A stretch of 64,000 bases of DNA from Xaviernesmea oryzae (GTDB taxonomy: Bacteria; Pseudomonadota; Alphaproteobacteria; Rhizobiales; Rhizobiaceae). The position numbers and the translations under genes are program-made. The stretch spans positions 1 to 64,000 of the forward strand of contig NZ_FOAM01000014.1 of assembly GCF_900109605.1 (NCBI RefSeq). The letters run 5' to 3'. Below, piece after piece: positions 1-8,709 of the stretch (position 1 is the first letter of the stretch; the number at the start of each line of letters is the position of its first letter). The notes below the pieces were generated by a model. That model saw only the letters and a list, made by a program, of their open reading frames with translations. It did not search any database and was not told the origin of the DNA.

Positions 1-261
1 GCACAGTTCGTCCAAAGTCGTTTCGCCATGGGCCGACATCCGCTCGCGGACCCAGTCACCATGGGCCATAAGCTTCCCACCACCAGGCGGGTGGCCCTGC
101 TTGGCCGCGGCCAGAGAACCGGATGACCGATGCAGCATCATCATATTGTTGACGAACCGAGGCGAAACCCGGAAATGCCGAGCGGCTTCACGGTTGCTAT
201 GCCCTTCATTCACAAACGCAACGACACGCTCACGCAACTCGATCGGATGCGGCTTGCCCAT
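1..261 (-). mobile_element. IS630-family transposase, N-terminal part (runs off the left edge)
   Basis: Reading leftward from ATG at 261, the first 87 codons begin MGKPHPIELRERVVAFV and continue with a helix-turn-helix segment (EGHSNREAARHFRVSPRFVNN). This start is typical of the DNA-binding half of IS630-type transposases that open with MGKPHP. The DDE catalytic half would lie left of position 1, so it cannot be judged whether the element is intact. AGGAGATGCACC precedes the ATG as a ribosome-binding site. The right terminal repeat was not identified; it should fall between 262 and about 440. Confidence 0.8.
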
Positions 262-443
262 GGTGCATCTCCTTCCATGGGCAAAGTGAATCACAGAGCA
301 AGACAAACTGGAACCATGAATCAGGTTTACAGCGACACGCTTTAAGCCGTCACGTCGCAGTGCGTATCGGATTGTTGCATAGATCTGTGGTTTCACAGGA
401 CCGCAATACGAAGCCGGATGTTCGTTGATCCGGCCGATTTGGC

Positions 444-1427
444 TCATCCATCATCGTTGAAGGTGAGGAGCGGCTTTGTCGCACGGCCCGGGGTGGCGGC
501 ATAGTCCAAAGCCTCGCGCCACCGCTGCATCGGAAAGGTCGTGACCGGTCCCAGCGGGCTGTCACGCAGCATGGGCCAGATGGGCGCAAAGCCCCTGAGC
601 CAATCCTGATCCGACAGGGTGGCGATATGGTCGCGCAGGTGGAAACGGGCAGGGCGGACGGGCAGGTCCTGCCGTTTGATCGGATGGCCGGAGAGCAGGC
701 CGTAGGACACGAACCTAGCCCGCGCCGGCAGATGCGTCAGGATCAGATCCGCAAGACGTCCGCCGACGGCATCGAAAACCAGATCGGTCGATACGGCCGC
801 ACGGGCAATCTCATCGACATCATCCAGATGGATCGGGTGCATGCCCCATGTTTCCAGACATGCTTTCCGCCCATGCGAACGATAAATGCCGGTCAGCGCC
901 GCAGTGCCCGCCGCGCGGGCCTGATGCGCCAGCAGCATTGTCATTTCAGAGCCGGCAGCCGTGAGCATCACCCGCAGGCCGGAAACATGCGTGTTTTTGA
1001 GAAGAGCGGACGCTGTAAGAGGATTGATATAGGCGCGGGCCGCCTGATCGAAGGGGAGGCTGTCCGGCACCGGCACAGCCCGCGAGGCAGCGCAGTCAAG
1101 AACCGTCTGCCAGGTGCCGTCCCCTCTCAACGGCAGAACGCGCCGGCCGAGCCAGGCGCGGCGCTCCCGCCCGGTTTCCACCACTTGCCCCACGCCTTCA
1201 TAGCCCGCCGCGCGTGGTGGCCGAACCCGATAGGCGTAGGCGCCCGTGATCGGGATCAGGTCGGAGGGGTTGATCGGCGCGGCGATCATCCGAACACGCA
1301 AACTGTCCGGCGCGAGCGGCGGCAGATCCTCTTCTTCAAGGTTCAGCACCTGTTCCGGCGGCCCGAAGCGGCGGAAAATCAAGCTCCGACGCCGCTGGCC
1401 TCCCCGCGTTGCATCAACCTCTTCCAC
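444..1427 (-). CDS. MDR-superfamily zinc-independent alcohol dehydrogenase / quinone oxidoreductase
   Basis: A 327-aa medium-chain dehydrogenase/reductase. It has an N-terminal GroES-like fold with the INPSDL signature (about residues 52-57) and the AGYEGVG segment, followed by a nucleotide-binding domain. No catalytic zinc ligands or structural cysteine cluster are visible, which fits the quinone oxidoreductase/crotonyl-CoA reductase side of the family. The dinucleotide-binding glycine stretch is unusually poor (LTAAGSEMT in place of a clear GxGxxG). The start is a GTG at 1427 with GGGGAA upstream. It stands alone between the insertion sequence and rpoH. The substrate is unknown. Confidence 0.75.
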   Translation of the reverse strand: MEEVDATRGGQRRRSLIFRRFGPPEQVLNLEEEDLPPLAPDSLRVRMIAAPINPSDLIPITGAYAYRVRPPRAAGYEGVGQVVETGRERRAWLGRRVLPLRGDGTWQTVLDCAASRAVPVPDSLPFDQAARAYINPLTASALLKNTHVSGLRVMLTAAGSEMTMLLAHQARAAGTAALTGIYRSHGRKACLETWGMHPIHLDDVDEIARAAVSTDLVFDAVGGRLADLILTHLPARARFVSYGLLSGHPIKRQDLPVRPARFHLRDHIATLSDQDWLRGFAPIWPMLRDSPLGPVTTFPMQRWREALDYAATPGRATKPLLTFNDDG

Positions 1428-1626
1428 GCCTCGTTCCCCGCCATCTTATGCCTCTGCCTCGCACTTGGCCGGTTGTTAGCAATCGGCACAGCGCGCATAA
1501 AGGCGGTCAAACTCTGAGAGGTGGAAAGGATATGTTGGGCGATCGCGACACGAAAATGCGCGCGGCGTCAGGCAGCGCCATCGGACTGGCGTCAAACGAC
1601 GGGCAGTAGCCATCCTTTCAGCCCAA

Positions 1627-1657
1627 TAAAACAAGCCGCCCGCGACAGCGCGGGCGG
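1627..1657 (-). terminator. Rho-independent terminator downstream of rpoH
   Basis: A perfect 9-bp GC-rich stem (CCGCCCGCG at 1636-1644 with CGCGGGCGG at 1649-1657, 4-nt loop) is followed on the minus strand by a short T-rich run (CTTGTTTTAT). It sits 25 nt past the rpoH stop codon. Confidence 0.75.
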
Positions 1658-1681
1658 AAAAGAGCGGGCGATACGCGGCCG

Positions 1682-2587
1682 TTATGCGTCTTCGACAACG
1701 CGCAAGGCGTTGTCGCGGGCGGAAGCTGCCTTGCGGACGGCGTCCTGCACCTTCTCGAAAGCGCGCACCTCGATCTGGCGCACGCGCTCGCGGCTGATCT
1801 CGAATTCGCTGGACAGTTCCTCCAGCGTCACCGGATCCTCTGCCAGGCGGCGCGCCTCGAAGATGCGACGTTCGCGGTCGTTCAGCGTCTTCATCGCGCC
1901 GGAAAGGAGAGAGCGGCGATCTTGCAGTTCGTCCTGCTCGATCAGCATGGTCTCCTGGCTGTCATGCTCGTCTACCAGCCAATCCTGCCACTGGCCTGAA
2001 TCGCCCTCACTGGCCTTGATCGGCGCATTGAGCGATGCATCGCCGGAAAGGCGCTGGTTCATCGACACGACTTCTTCTTCCGAGACATTCAGCGTCGTCG
2101 CGATCTGCTTGACCTGTTCAGGCTTCAGATCGCCTTCCTCGAGCGCCTGAATCTTGCCCTTGAGGCGGCGGAGATTGAAGAACAGCCGCTTCTGGTTGGC
2201 GGTCGTGCCCATTTTCACCAGCGACCAGGACCGCAGGATATATTCTTGGATCGAGGCCTTGATCCACCACATGGCATAGGTCGCAAGACGAAAGCCACGC
2301 TCGGGGTCGAACTTCTTGACCGCCTGCATCAGCCCGACATTGCCTTCCGAGACCACTTCGCCGATCGGCAGGCCATAGCCGCGATAGCCCATGGCAATTT
2401 TGGCAACGAGGCGCAAATGGCTGGTCACCAGCTCATGCGCGGCCTTGAGGTCGCCGTGCTCGTGATAGCGCTTCGCGAGCATATATTCCTGCTGCGGTTC
2501 CAGCATCGGAAACCGGCGGATCTCGTCGAGATAACGGTTCAGGCCGCCTTCGCCGGCGGCAATGCTGGGCAAGTTATTCCGGGCCAT
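1682..2587 (-). CDS. rpoH: RNA polymerase heat-shock sigma factor RpoH
   Basis: A 301-aa sigma-70-family protein that directs RNA polymerase to heat-shock promoters. The RpoH box QKRLFFNLR is at residues 132-140, directly after region 2.4 (YAMWWIKASIQEYILRSWS), and identifies it as sigma-32 rather than RpoD. Region 4.2 with its helix-turn-helix (LEELSSEFEISRERVRQIE) lies near the C-terminus. An in-frame upstream extension to 2641 exists, but ATG at 2587 is preferred: it has AGGGGG 8 nt upstream and matches the family start MARNNLPSIA. Many rhizobia carry more than one rpoH, and the paralogue number cannot be assigned here. Confidence 0.96.
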   Translation of the reverse strand: MARNNLPSIAAGEGGLNRYLDEIRRFPMLEPQQEYMLAKRYHEHGDLKAAHELVTSHLRLVAKIAMGYRGYGLPIGEVVSEGNVGLMQAVKKFDPERGFRLATYAMWWIKASIQEYILRSWSLVKMGTTANQKRLFFNLRRLKGKIQALEEGDLKPEQVKQIATTLNVSEEEVVSMNQRLSGDASLNAPIKASEGDSGQWQDWLVDEHDSQETMLIEQDELQDRRSLLSGAMKTLNDRERRIFEARRLAEDPVTLEELSSEFEISRERVRQIEVRAFEKVQDAVRKAASARDNALRVVEDA

Positions 2588-2806
2588 GAAGCACCCCCTG
2601 TTCTCGGCAATGCCGGCGCCAAAGGCTCGGCCGCCGGGCATCCGTGCGTTTCATCAAACCGCACGGTCCTCAAGATAGGTATGGCATAGACACGGTTCAA
2701 GGGCCGGCGGCACGGGTTGCCGCCAGTCCCTTTTGCGGATTTCGGCCATACATTGGGCCTGCAAGCGGAAGTTCAAGGCCTATGGCCCAATTTCCGCCGC
2801 TTCAGA

Positions 2807-3067
2807 CTAGTGGCGGATAGACGTTCCATCCTGCTCCTGCTCGGAGGCCAGCGCATCGCCGGCGGAGCGGGACAGGCGGACGCGGTTGTCGTCCACGCTC
2901 TCGACGAGATTGAGAGGAATGAAATGATGGTGGCCGTCATGAGCGGAGCCGCTGTCCTTCTTGGTCAGCTTGATGCGGTCGCCTTCGACACGGTCGACCG
3001 TACCGACATGCATGCCGTCGGCGCCGATGACTTCGGAATGCTCGCGAATTTCAGAAGCGTTGATCAT
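2807..3067 (-). CDS. DUF2171 domain protein (PRC-barrel-like)
   Basis: An 86-aa soluble protein. Residues 1-60 ([18 protein letters not shown], then [17 protein letters not shown]) match the DUF2171 pattern, a small beta-rich domain related to the PRC barrel. A GGGAGA ribosome-binding site lies upstream. DUF2171 proteins are commonly linked to general stress responses, and the gene is next to rpoH, but the molecular role is unknown. It lies on the same strand as the pseudouridine synthase upstream, with a 135-nt gap that leaves room for its own promoter. Confidence 0.8.
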   Translation of the reverse strand: MINASEIREHSEVIGADGMHVGTVDRVEGDRIKLTKKDSGSAHDGHHHFIPLNLVESVDDNRVRLSRSAGDALASEQEQDGTSIRH

Positions 3068-3202
3068 GGGTCTTTCTCCCGTTCCTGTTCGTGTGCCGGT
3101 TCGTTCCGACTGTTCGACAAACGCCCGATGGGGGAAAAAGATGCAGAAAGTTTTTCGAGAAATTTGCCGTCCTGCATGCAGCTTTTACGTGTAAGCCGCT
3201 CT

Positions 3203-4225
3203 TTATTCGGAAAGCGCGCGGGCCAGCAGGCGCATGTCTTCCGGCATCGGCGCCTCGAAATGCATGGTTTCGCCGGTTGAAGGATGCTCGAACGCCAGGA
3301 GAAAGGCGTGCAGCGCCTGCCGATGAAAGCCGAGCACCGCGTCGCGCCCGCGTTCGGGAAGAAGATTGGCCTTGGTGCGAAAGGCCGCGCCATAATCCGG
3401 ATCTCCGATCAGCGGATGTCCGATATGGGCCATATGCACGCGGATCTGGTGAGTGCGGCCGGTTTCCAGCCTGCATTCGACCATCGAGGCCAGGGAGGTT
3501 GCATCCGGCTTTTCGTGATAGCGCTCGACCACCTCGTAATGTGTGATCGCCTCGCGCGCATCGTCGGCATCCTCGCGCTTGACCGCGCGCTTCACCCGGT
3601 CGTTGGCACGGCCCAGCGGTGCATCGATCGTGCCTTTCAGGCTGCGCGGCCTGCCCCAGACGATGGCCTGATAGGCTCGCTCCAAGGGACCGGTGCGCCC
3701 GTGATCGGCAAATTGATCCGACAGATGACGGTGGGCAAGATCGTTCTTGGCAACGACCATGACGCCGCTGGTGTCCTTGTCCAGCCGGTGAACGATTCCG
3801 GGCCGGCGCACGCCGCCAATGCCGGACAGGCTGGCGCCGCAATGGTGGATCAGCGCATTGACCAGCGTGCCGCTCCAGTTGCCCGCTCCGGGGTGAACGA
3901 CCAGGCCCGGCGGCTTGACCAGGACAATGAGGTCGGCATCCTCATGAAGAACCTGCAAGGGGATGTCTTCGGCGGCGGGTTCGGCATCTTCCGGCTCCGG
4001 CAGCAGGATTTCGAAGAGATCGCCTGGGACCACCTTGCGCTTCGGTTCGGTCACCGGCTTGCCGTTCACATGCACGGCGCCGTCTTCGATCAGGCTCTTG
4101 ATGCGGTTGCGCGACAGGGCCCCGTCTAGAGCCTCGGCAAGAAAGGCGTCCATGCGGCCGCTGGCGGCCTCCTCGGCCTTCACCACTTTCTTCTTTGCCG
4201 TGGCTTCGTTAAAGGGGTCGTTCAT
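3203..4225 (-). CDS. RluC/RluD-family 23S rRNA pseudouridine synthase
   Basis: A 340-aa enzyme that isomerises uridine to pseudouridine in rRNA. It has an N-terminal S4 RNA-binding domain (about residues 22-80, SRNRIKSLIEDGAVHVNG) and a catalytic domain with the HRLDKDTSG motif at 146-154; Asp149 is the predicted nucleophile. The RTHQIRVHMAHIGHPLIGD segment is also typical of the RluA superfamily. Whether it acts at the RluC or RluD positions cannot be told from sequence alone. The next gene on the plus strand is divergent, with only about 34 nt between start codons, so the promoters must overlap the coding sequences. Confidence 0.92.
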   Translation of the reverse strand: MNDPFNEATAKKKVVKAEEAASGRMDAFLAEALDGALSRNRIKSLIEDGAVHVNGKPVTEPKRKVVPGDLFEILLPEPEDAEPAAEDIPLQVLHEDADLIVLVKPPGLVVHPGAGNWSGTLVNALIHHCGASLSGIGGVRRPGIVHRLDKDTSGVMVVAKNDLAHRHLSDQFADHGRTGPLERAYQAIVWGRPRSLKGTIDAPLGRANDRVKRAVKREDADDAREAITHYEVVERYHEKPDATSLASMVECRLETGRTHQIRVHMAHIGHPLIGDPDYGAAFRTKANLLPERGRDAVLGFHRQALHAFLLAFEHPSTGETMHFEAPMPEDMRLLARALSE

Positions 4226-4259
4226 TGCTCACCATATGCAGGATAGAAAAGGCCGCTTG

Positions 4260-4643
4260 ATGTCGCTTCAGGAACCAGACGAACAGGAAGACAAGCCGCT
4301 CGATCCGGCCATGGAGAATGTTCGCCGCAAGATGATGCGTCTTCAAATCGTCTCCGGCGGCATCATGATGGTGATGTTTATGGCGGTGCTGGCGGCGATT
4401 GTCTACAAGGTGACCCGTCCGCCCGCTGGTGCGCCTGTTGAGAACCTGGAAGCATCCTCCATTCCCGCCGGTGTGCCGGTGGAAGCGGTGGCCGCCCTGC
4501 CTTCCGGCTTTTCCGTCATCCAGGTCGCCCTGTCCGGTCGCCAGATTCTCTTTTATGGCACGGCTGAAGGCGGCGCCCGGCATGCGATTGTTTTCGATTA
4601 TGCGGCTGGCCGCATCATCGCCAATGTCCGTATCGCACCCTGA
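4260..4643 (+). CDS. Small single-pass membrane protein (DUF6476-like)
   Basis: A 127-aa protein. A charged N-terminus (PLDPAMENVRRKMMRLQ) is followed by one transmembrane segment (IVSGGIMMVMFMAVLAAIVYKV, about residues 30-52) and a periplasmic C-terminal domain of about 75 residues. The pattern resembles the uncharacterised rhizobial DUF6476 family. ATG at 4260 (MSLQEPDEQ) is chosen; ATG at 4236 is an in-frame alternative, and neither has a strong ribosome-binding site. The SpoU-type methyltransferase follows 27 nt downstream, so the two are probably co-transcribed. Function unknown. Confidence 0.75.
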   Translation: MSLQEPDEQEDKPLDPAMENVRRKMMRLQIVSGGIMMVMFMAVLAAIVYKVTRPPAGAPVENLEASSIPAGVPVEAVAALPSGFSVIQVALSGRQILFYGTAEGGARHAIVFDYAAGRIIANVRIAP

Positions 4644-4670
4644 GCAGGCTTGAGGACGGAAGAGCCCCGC

Positions 4671-5495
4671 ATGGCTGCCTTGCCCGTTGACATCACCGAT
4701 CCCGCCGATCCTCGGATTGCCGCTTTCCTCTCCATCCGGGAGCGGGATCTGACGGGCCGGGAGGGGCGCTTCATCGCCGAGGGAACGGTGGTTCTGCGGA
4801 TGCTGGCCGCCGCACATGGGCAAGACAGGGGCTTCTACGCCGAGGCCGTGCTGATCCTGCAAGCCCGGCTTGCGGGGGTTGCCGAGATTCTGGATCGCTT
4901 GCCACCTGACGTGCCGGTCTACGTGGCCGAAGCGCCGGTTTTCAACGCCATTGCTGGCTTCGACATGCATCGCGGCGTCCTGGCGATCGGCCGAAGACAG
5001 GGCGCGCCCGATCTCGACGGGGTACTGAACAACGCCCCATCGCTGGTGCTGGCCGCGTGCGGCCTCTCCAACCACGACAATATGGGCGCACTGTTTCGCA
5101 ATGCCGCTGCCTTTGGGGCAGGCGCGGTGGTGATGGATCGGGGCTCCTGCGATCCAACCTATCGCAAGGCGATCCGTGTCTCCGTCGGCGCCGTCCTTAC
5201 TGTGCCCTTTGCCCGCGAGGGAACGATCGGCGAGGTGATCGGTCGGCTGAAGGCGCAAGGCTATGCGCTGTGGGGGCTATCGCCACGCGGACGGGTGCCG
5301 CTCGATGCCATTCCGCCCTCGCCGCGCACCGCCCTGCTGGTGGGCACGGAGGGCGAGGGGCTGCCCGCCGAAATCATGGCGGCCATCGACACGGCCCGCA
5401 TCGCCCAGGCGCCCGGCCTCGATAGCCTGAACGTGGCCACGGCCGCCGCCATCGCGCTCCATCGTATCGCCATGGTCAATGGCCTGATCGGCTGA
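4671..5495 (+). CDS. SpoU/TrmH-family RNA methyltransferase
   Basis: A 274-aa SPOUT-fold enzyme that 2'-O-methylates RNA. The three SpoU motifs are visible: motif 1 NHDNMGALFRNAAAFGA, motif 2 LLVGTEGEGLP, and motif 3 LDSLNVATAAAIALHRI at the C-terminus. An N-terminal substrate-binding region of about 100 residues precedes them. ATG at 4671 is chosen because GGAAGAG lies 8 nt upstream; a TTG at 4650 would add seven residues. The RNA substrate, tRNA or 23S rRNA, cannot be determined. Confidence 0.88.
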   Translation: MAALPVDITDPADPRIAAFLSIRERDLTGREGRFIAEGTVVLRMLAAAHGQDRGFYAEAVLILQARLAGVAEILDRLPPDVPVYVAEAPVFNAIAGFDMHRGVLAIGRRQGAPDLDGVLNNAPSLVLAACGLSNHDNMGALFRNAAAFGAGAVVMDRGSCDPTYRKAIRVSVGAVLTVPFAREGTIGEVIGRLKAQGYALWGLSPRGRVPLDAIPPSPRTALLVGTEGEGLPAEIMAAIDTARIAQAPGLDSLNVATAAAIALHRIAMVNGLIG

Positions 5496-5603
5496 GCCTG
5501 CCGGCCCTGACAAAGATGCAGACGGGGGGGCGTCCCGGCGGCTGGGCGAGCCGGACAGCGATGGCAAGCCGCATGGCGCCGGAGCAAGAGCCTAACCTTT
5601 GCC

Positions 5604-6578
5604 TTATGCCTCGGCGTCTTTCGCAAGCAATCTGCGCGCGCACCCGGCAAGGCTCAGCCTGCCTTCGGGCGGGTCGCTGTCCACGGCATCCAGAAGGGCG
5701 GGGAGCGGAGAGGACGGTCCTTCCTCCAGCGCCGTGGCGGCCACCATGCGGGCGGCGAGATCGGCAAGTTGCGCGCGCAAAGCTTCATCCTGCTCGGGAT
5801 TGGCAGCTTCCAGCAGCCTGTTGATGAAGGCGTCGATCTCGTCGGTGGAAGGTGGCGCGATAATGGTTGCTGCGGCGCTGTCAGGCCCTGGCTCACTGTC
5901 GGCGCGGGCTATAACCGTGCTTGCAGCGACCGCGACCGTTTGCTTGGCCGCAGCGAAAGGCAGCGGCCGGAGAGGGGCGAAGACGCCGAGCCGCTCCTTC
6001 AGATCGGTAAACCGATCGGCCATGGCGGCATCCGGGACATCGGACCCTACCGCTTCCGGCATAGTCGCGGGGGCAGGGGCATCGGCTTTCGCAGCGTCGA
6101 ATGACGCGTCGGCGCGTTCTGTTCCTGTATCGTTGCCGTCCGGCGGAGGCGGTGTCTGCTCGTCGGACAGGTCGTCTGCCGGCGGCCGCAATCTTTCAAG
6201 TTCCGCCTCAGCTGCCACTATAACCTGCGTCAGATGCTCCACCCGTGCGGTGAGCTCCGCGACATCGGCTTCCAGCGCGTCGTGCCGTGCGCGTGCCTGC
6301 GCCAGCTTTTGCTCGGCCTCGGCGGTTTTCAGCATTTCCGCCGTCGCGCGGTCTCGCTCGCGCTGGATCTTATGGCTGAGGCGAGCGGCTTCCGCGGCAT
6401 GTTCGGCGCGTGCCGCATCCTTTTGCGCACGCACTTCCTGCGGTGAAATCGGCATGGTGGAAATCAGGCGCTTTTCGGCAAAATAGACGATCCGCCGCTG
6501 AATGACCGGCGCCAGCAGCAAGCCGAGAAGGGCGGCAGTGAGAAAGCCGAGCGCGAAGAGAAGAGCATATTCGATCAA
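5604..6578 (-). CDS. Membrane-anchored coiled-coil protein
   Basis: A 324-aa protein with an N-terminal transmembrane helix (residues 2-28, YALLFALGFLTAALLGLLLAP) and a long Ala/Glu/Arg-rich coiled coil (about 45-130, with heptad-like KTAEAEQKLAQARARHDALEADVAEL). A Pro/Asp/Thr-rich linker and a second helical C-terminal region (INRLLEAANPEQDEALRAQLADLAARM) follow. The apparent start is TTG at 6578 with AGAGGA upstream. Proteins of this layout occur widely in Rhizobiaceae next to chpT and eipA. No enzymatic motif is visible. A scaffold or envelope role is only a guess. Confidence 0.7.
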   Translation of the reverse strand: MIEYALLFALGFLTAALLGLLLAPVIQRRIVYFAEKRLISTMPISPQEVRAQKDAARAEHAAEAARLSHKIQRERDRATAEMLKTAEAEQKLAQARARHDALEADVAELTARVEHLTQVIVAAEAELERLRPPADDLSDEQTPPPPDGNDTGTERADASFDAAKADAPAPATMPEAVGSDVPDAAMADRFTDLKERLGVFAPLRPLPFAAAKQTVAVAASTVIARADSEPGPDSAAATIIAPPSTDEIDAFINRLLEAANPEQDEALRAQLADLAARMVAATALEEGPSSPLPALLDAVDSDPPEGRLSLAGCARRLLAKDAEA

Positions 6579-6854
6579 CCGGGTCGTCCTCTCGGGCCTG
6601 TCCGGTCGCCAGATGCGGCCGGGGCTGCTCTCATCCTATGGCGCGCCTTGGATCGGCCATGGCATCCTGCTCCACCGCGCCGATGTCGCCGGATCAAAAT
6701 GCAGTCTGCGCCCTCGCTCCTTCCCATAGGTCGAGCCTGCGGCACAAGAGCCAAGCCATGCATGGCCTCACTTTGGCGGTTTGATCTGCCCTCTTGCTGC
6801 GCACAGGCCTCAGGAGGTCGAGCGGCCGGCTTCCTGCCTTTCGGCCAGGACGCG

Positions 6855-7451
6855 TCAGAAGGGGTTCCAGGTCGGCTGTTCGGTCAGCTTGAGATAGCCG
6901 ACATTGATCCCGAGGCGGGCGCCGACACCGGTGCGGATCGGCACGAGAACCACTTTTTCATCGGTCAGCACCGTCATGCCGACGCCGGCGACCACATAGG
7001 CCGAACCGGATACGCCGCCAAAGCGCTTGTAGAGCGCCGGCACGCTCGGCAGATTGTAAACCAGCATCATGATGCGGCTGCCCTGGCCTCCGGCATCCAG
7101 CCCCAGCGAAGGCCCCTGCCAGTAGACGTTATGCTGGCCGGCATTCTTCGTGTAGAGATTGCCTTCGCCATAGGTGAGGCCGGCCACGAAGGCGCCGGAC
7201 CCTTCCTGGCCGAGAATATAGCCGTTGGGCAGGCCATAGCTCTGGAATGCGCGTTCGACCACCTTGGCCAGGCCGCCGGAGGTGGAGCCGAAGAAGCCAT
7301 GGCCGGCATCGACGATTTCCTGCAGGCTGTATTGATTTCCCGAGGCCTGGGCGCTGGCCTGCCGGGCAGGGCCGACAAACAGCGCGATCATGGCCAAGCA
7401 GAACAGCAGCGGCCGGGCAAGAGCCCGGATGGAACGGGGCAGGGATGGCAT
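6855..7451 (-). CDS. eipA: EipA-like periplasmic envelope protein (DUF1134)
   Basis: A 198-aa exported protein. A signal peptide covers residues 1-34 (SIRALARPLLFCLAMIALFV, ending ASAQA) and is followed by a glycine-rich DUF1134 domain (DAGHGFFGSTSGGLAKVVE, LGLDAGGQGSRIMMLVYN, GVGMTVL). In Brucella this family is EipA, a periplasmic protein needed for envelope integrity and reported to be controlled directly by CtrA. The start at 7451 is clear: AAGGAGG lies 7 nt upstream. The open frame continues upstream of this ATG, but that extension is not coding. A CtrA-like box lies 131 nt upstream in the region shared with chpT. Confidence 0.88.
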   Translation of the reverse strand: MPSLPRSIRALARPLLFCLAMIALFVGPARQASAQASGNQYSLQEIVDAGHGFFGSTSGGLAKVVERAFQSYGLPNGYILGQEGSGAFVAGLTYGEGNLYTKNAGQHNVYWQGPSLGLDAGGQGSRIMMLVYNLPSVPALYKRFGGVSGSAYVVAGVGMTVLTDEKVVLVPIRTGVGARLGINVGYLKLTEQPTWNPF

Positions 7452-7841
7452 TGTCGTCCTCCTTGATCGGCGCCGCCACCGTCTCCTGGCGCGCGCGAAG
7501 GGTCCGCACCCGTCAGGTCGCCGGGTGGGGTGCGCGCCAGCATGTAATCGGGCGCTTTGATTGCAATTTGACTGGCCCACCTTAACAATCGGTTTACCAA
7601 ATATGGTGTCTTTATGATCGCAGGAGCGACGGAAGACAGTAAAGCCGAGCAAGCCCATCAATGACCGGGGTGACGGTCCCGGTAAAAGGCGCCTCTTCTG
7701 CGACGCCGATGACGGCGAGCCCGGATCTGACATCTTCGGCACCCATGCCAAAAAAAGCCGGGTCGAGCAGCTAGTCCTGTCACCGGCGCTGAGCCCTGGC
7801 ATGCGGCGCCTTTCCAGCATTTGCTTTTTCAAGGAAAGATC
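7452..7841. promoter_or_regulatory. Divergent eipA/chpT intergenic region with CtrA-like box
   Basis: This 390-nt region separates the divergent eipA and chpT genes and holds no supported gene. At 7582-7596 it contains TTAA, seven bases, then TTTA: a one-mismatch match to the CtrA consensus TTAA-N7-TTAA, in an AT-rich pocket (7555-7620) of otherwise GC-rich DNA. The box is 131 nt from the eipA start and 246 nt from the chpT start. Either gene could be the target. Confidence 0.55.
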
Positions 7842-8495
7842 ATGGCGAAAAACATCAATCTGACGCTGAGCGGTCCCGATCTCGCAGCGCTTCTGTGCAG
7901 CCGGGTCTGCCACGACATCATCTCCCCCGTTGGCGCCATCAACAACGGACTGGAGCTTCTCGATGAGGGCGGCGCAGATGCCGACGCCATGGAACTGATC
8001 CGCGCCAGCGCCCTCAACGCATCGGTTCGCCTGAAATTCGCCCGTCTCGCCTTCGGCGCGTCCGGCTCCGTCGGCGCCTCGATCGACACGGGCGAGGCCG
8101 AAAAGGCGGCGCGCGATTTCGCTGCCGTCGAAAAAAAGACGGAAATCAGCTGGACCGGCCCGCGCGTCATCATCGCCAAGAACAGGGTCAAGCTGCTGCT
8201 CAATCTGTTCCTGATCGCTTATGGATCGATCCCGCGCGGCGGCTCGGTCGATATCGTGCTCGACAATCCTGAATATGACGCCGTCTTCACGCTGACCGCC
8301 AAGGGCCGGATGATGCGCGTGCCGCCGAAGCTTGTGGAACTGCTGTCGGGCACGCTGGAAGAGGCGATCGACGCCCATACGATCCAGCCCTATTACACGG
8401 TCGTGCTCGCCGAGGAGGCCGGCATGGAGATCGACGTTCGCTCCACCGGCGAAGAGATCATCTTCACCGCGCGCATGGTGTCCAGCGAAGCCTGA
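7842..8495 (+). CDS. chpT: Histidine phosphotransferase ChpT
   Basis: A 217-aa protein that passes phosphate from the hybrid kinase CckA to CtrA and CpdR in alphaproteobacteria. The phospho-accepting His24 lies in SRVCHDIISPVGAINNGLE, the dimerisation helix typical of ChpT. The C-terminal half is a degenerate GHKL-like ATPase fold with no intact ATP-binding box. ATG at 7842 follows AAGGAAAG. The gene sits 2 kb from ctrA, so a phosphorelay donor and its final target lie close together here. A single-domain response regulator follows 214 nt downstream. Confidence 0.93.
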   Translation: MAKNINLTLSGPDLAALLCSRVCHDIISPVGAINNGLELLDEGGADADAMELIRASALNASVRLKFARLAFGASGSVGASIDTGEAEKAARDFAAVEKKTEISWTGPRVIIAKNRVKLLLNLFLIAYGSIPRGGSVDIVLDNPEYDAVFTLTAKGRMMRVPPKLVELLSGTLEEAIDAHTIQPYYTVVLAEEAGMEIDVRSTGEEIIFTARMVSSEA

Positions 8496-8709
8496 TTGCC
8501 GAAGGTGACCCGCATTTTGCGCCAGCGCAGCCTCCTCTGCGCTGGTCCTGATCCGTGACAGGATCATCCGACCCACGCGGGCGCATCAGGCTCCGGAAAC
8601 ATCATGAAACATGGTCGTGCGTCGGTAACGTCTTATTTGCTAGAATCTCCTAATCTTGTTGTTCGAAGGGCCGATGTCGCCCAGGATTGGTGCGGTAGGG
8701 GAGCAAGAC

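Noticed and set aside
7452-8576. N-terminal extension of the eipA reading frame to about 570 codons.
   Set aside because: The extension overlaps chpT antisense and lacks a signal peptide in the right place. AAGGAGG before ATG 7451 and the signal sequence settle the start.
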